NCBI RefSeq assembly: GCF_022701175.1
Contig: NZ_CP078088.1
Span: 868,001 to 932,000 of the forward strand
Length of the DNA: 64,000 nt
Source of the DNA: Allobaculum sp. Allo2
Lineage (GTDB): Bacteria > Bacillota_I > Bacilli_A > Erysipelotrichales > Erysipelotrichaceae
Direction: 5' to 3'
Shown here: positions 62,876 through 64,000 of the stretch, one piece after another
Position numbering within the stretch: position 1 is the stretch's first letter
Layout: every line of letters starts with the position of its first letter
Notes under the pieces: model-generated
The model's database searches: none
Seen by the model: only the letters and a program-made list of their open reading frames with translations
Told to the model about the DNA's origin: nothing
Position numbers and translations under genes: made by a program

Positions 62876-63948
62876 GACCTCCGCTCAAAGTCTTTATGTT
62901 ATTCCGTTGCTATTCGCTTATAAAACGAGACGCTTTTTTCCAATGCCTTTCTATATATAAAGGGATAAAAATATATAAAGGGATAAAAATCTATAGGCTT
63001 TCTTAATCCTGAGGCGTGTTCAATCCGATACCTTTCTGGACGCAAATAAACCCGAAAACAGCCCGCTGCCTGGCGCATTTCGAACCGGTCCTTTCCTTAT
63101 ATAGGAAATACAGGAAGTAGGGAATACAGGAGGAGAAGACAGAAATACAGAAAGATCCGGATCCAGCCGCTCGACTGAGCACCTGACGAAGACGAGTTTG
63201 CCAAGAAGAGAATAAAGACGTGTGGGCCTGAGCAGGAAGTAAGCGTACAGGGATGAGTCTGCAGGCATCCGGACATCCTGGGCTAGGAATGCGTGAGGCG
63301 CATGGAGAGGCTTTCTCTTTCGTTTCTATATAGAAAGAGCGATAGAAAGAGCGGACGGCTTTTCGATCCATGGTCTGACGGATCGGTTGAAGGCTGAACA
63401 AAGGCAGCTCTTGCCGTATGCAGGCCGAAAAGAAAGGAAACAGGGCCGGCTTTAAAAGTTAACAGCCGTTAAGAATTTACCGGACCGGATGAGGGTGCCA
63501 AACTCCCCGAAAAGAAGAGGAAAATCATCCATTTTGCGATTCTGGCTCATAGCGGCCAGCCAATTTATCGTCCAAAAACCGACATACTCGGGTATTTGTC
63601 TGTCCTTGAACGTCCCTTAAACGGCCCAATTGGGTCAAAATCGGGGAAAAAGCCGTTTATGAATCGTTATGGTTGACGAAATCATACATATTGGATATCC
63701 GATTTTCTTCTGAAAAAAACATCATTTATGTTGTTCTAAATGGAATAGAGAAGTGTGCGAATTGCTTTCAAAATTTCATGAATTATCACACGAATTCCCA
63801 CAAACTATTTTGAGGTCCTTTACTTAAAGGGCCTCAGGAAAAACCACGTTAGAAATTCTTAAGAAATTCCGAAGATATTTTTGGGGAATTTTGCGTCTCA
63901 AAATAAGTCGTGCTAAGGTATGGATGTTCGAAAAGAGGTGAGATAGAA
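62876..63948. other. Long non-coding stretch at right end
   Basis: About 1.07 kb without a supported gene. It holds an 18-bp direct duplication at 62954-62989 and a hairpin at 63812-63835 (GAGGTCCTTTA/TAAAGGGCCTC-like). The minus-strand frame 63003-63401 has no ribosome site or motif. The A/T-rich section after 63650 looks like a promoter region for the last gene. Confidence 0.45.
62954..62989 (+). repeat. 18-bp tandem duplication
   Basis: TATATAAAGGGATAAAAA occurs twice back to back. Each copy could act as an A/T-rich -10-like element. Confidence 0.85.
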
Positions 63949-64000
63949 ATGAATTTTGTTGAAAAACACAGTAAACTTTTGGCAGTTGCCTTATGTCTTT
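63949..64000 (+). CDS. Start of a signal-peptide protein (cut by window edge)
   Basis: ATG 63949 follows GAGGTGAGA. MNFVEKHSKLLAVALCL is a charged start followed by a hydrophobic run, typical of a signal peptide. Only 17 codons are visible, so the product is unknown. Confidence 0.5.
   Translation, partial: MNFVEKHSKLLAVALCL

Noticed and set aside
63003..63401. 132-codon minus-strand frame at the right end
   Set aside because: Ser/Arg/Cys-rich with no motif or ribosome site; looks like chance.

Overview
The window looks like chromosomal DNA from a low-to-medium GC Bacillota (Firmicutes). It has a cdaA-cdaR-glmM cluster, a T-box leader on thrS, two rRNA operons with boxA-like leaders, strong Shine-Dalgarno sites and many Rho-independent terminators. 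The 16S sequence and gene content suggest the Erysipelotrichaceae neighbourhood. That placement rests on recognition, not on a database search, and no species is claimed.

Almost every long gene is split into two to nine reading frames that join into one recognisable protein, including essential genes (murA, cdaA, glmM, thrS). The two 23S copies differ from each other by single-base homopolymer indels. The most economical explanation is an indel-rich, unpolished long-read consensus. I therefore annotate these as single genes with frameshifts and use 'pseudogene' only where there is real loss, such as internal deletions or missing domains.

Layout. 0-10.3 kb: an accessory region on the minus strand with two paralogous TIR-like/Sel1/TPR giant genes, a third TPR gene, and remnants of a GH3 glycosidase, a GNAT acetyltransferase and an AlbA/AAA_4 ATPase. 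10.7-13.3 kb: S9 peptidase plus glucose-type EIIA. 14-16.2 kb: murA and a LytTR regulator. 16.3-19 kb (minus): secreted-protein remnant, small membrane protein, PHP phosphatase, low-molecular-weight tyrosine phosphatase. 19.2-26.7 kb: HAD phosphatase, diadenylate cyclase, YbbR regulator, phosphoglucosamine mutase, and a two-component system whose kinase has an unusual ~290-residue disordered tail. 27-31.4 kb: Gfo/Idh oxidoreductase, small genes, CapA-type protein, isochorismatase-like hydrolase.

31.5-49.2 kb: two co-directional rRNA operons about 12.35 kb apart. They enclose an AlbA/AAA_4 ATPase preceded by a 21-bp repeat array, a MATE exporter and a secreted GH2 beta-galactosidase. 49.2-52.4 kb: a zinc/cadmium-type efflux module (ArsR sensor, HMA protein, P1B ATPase) and a SnoaL-like protein. 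52.5-62.7 kb: membrane protein, Tex, AlkD-like protein, T-box/thrS, a solute-binding lipoprotein, rdgB and trmL. 62.7-64 kb is largely non-coding, with the start of a signal-peptide gene at the right edge.

Most unusual items: the tandem TIR-like/TPR loci; the 21-bp inverted-repeat array that matches a site over a putative promoter of the AlbA ATPase; four hairpins with a conserved loop and changing stems between 36.8 and 49.2 kb; and the kinase with the long charged tail.
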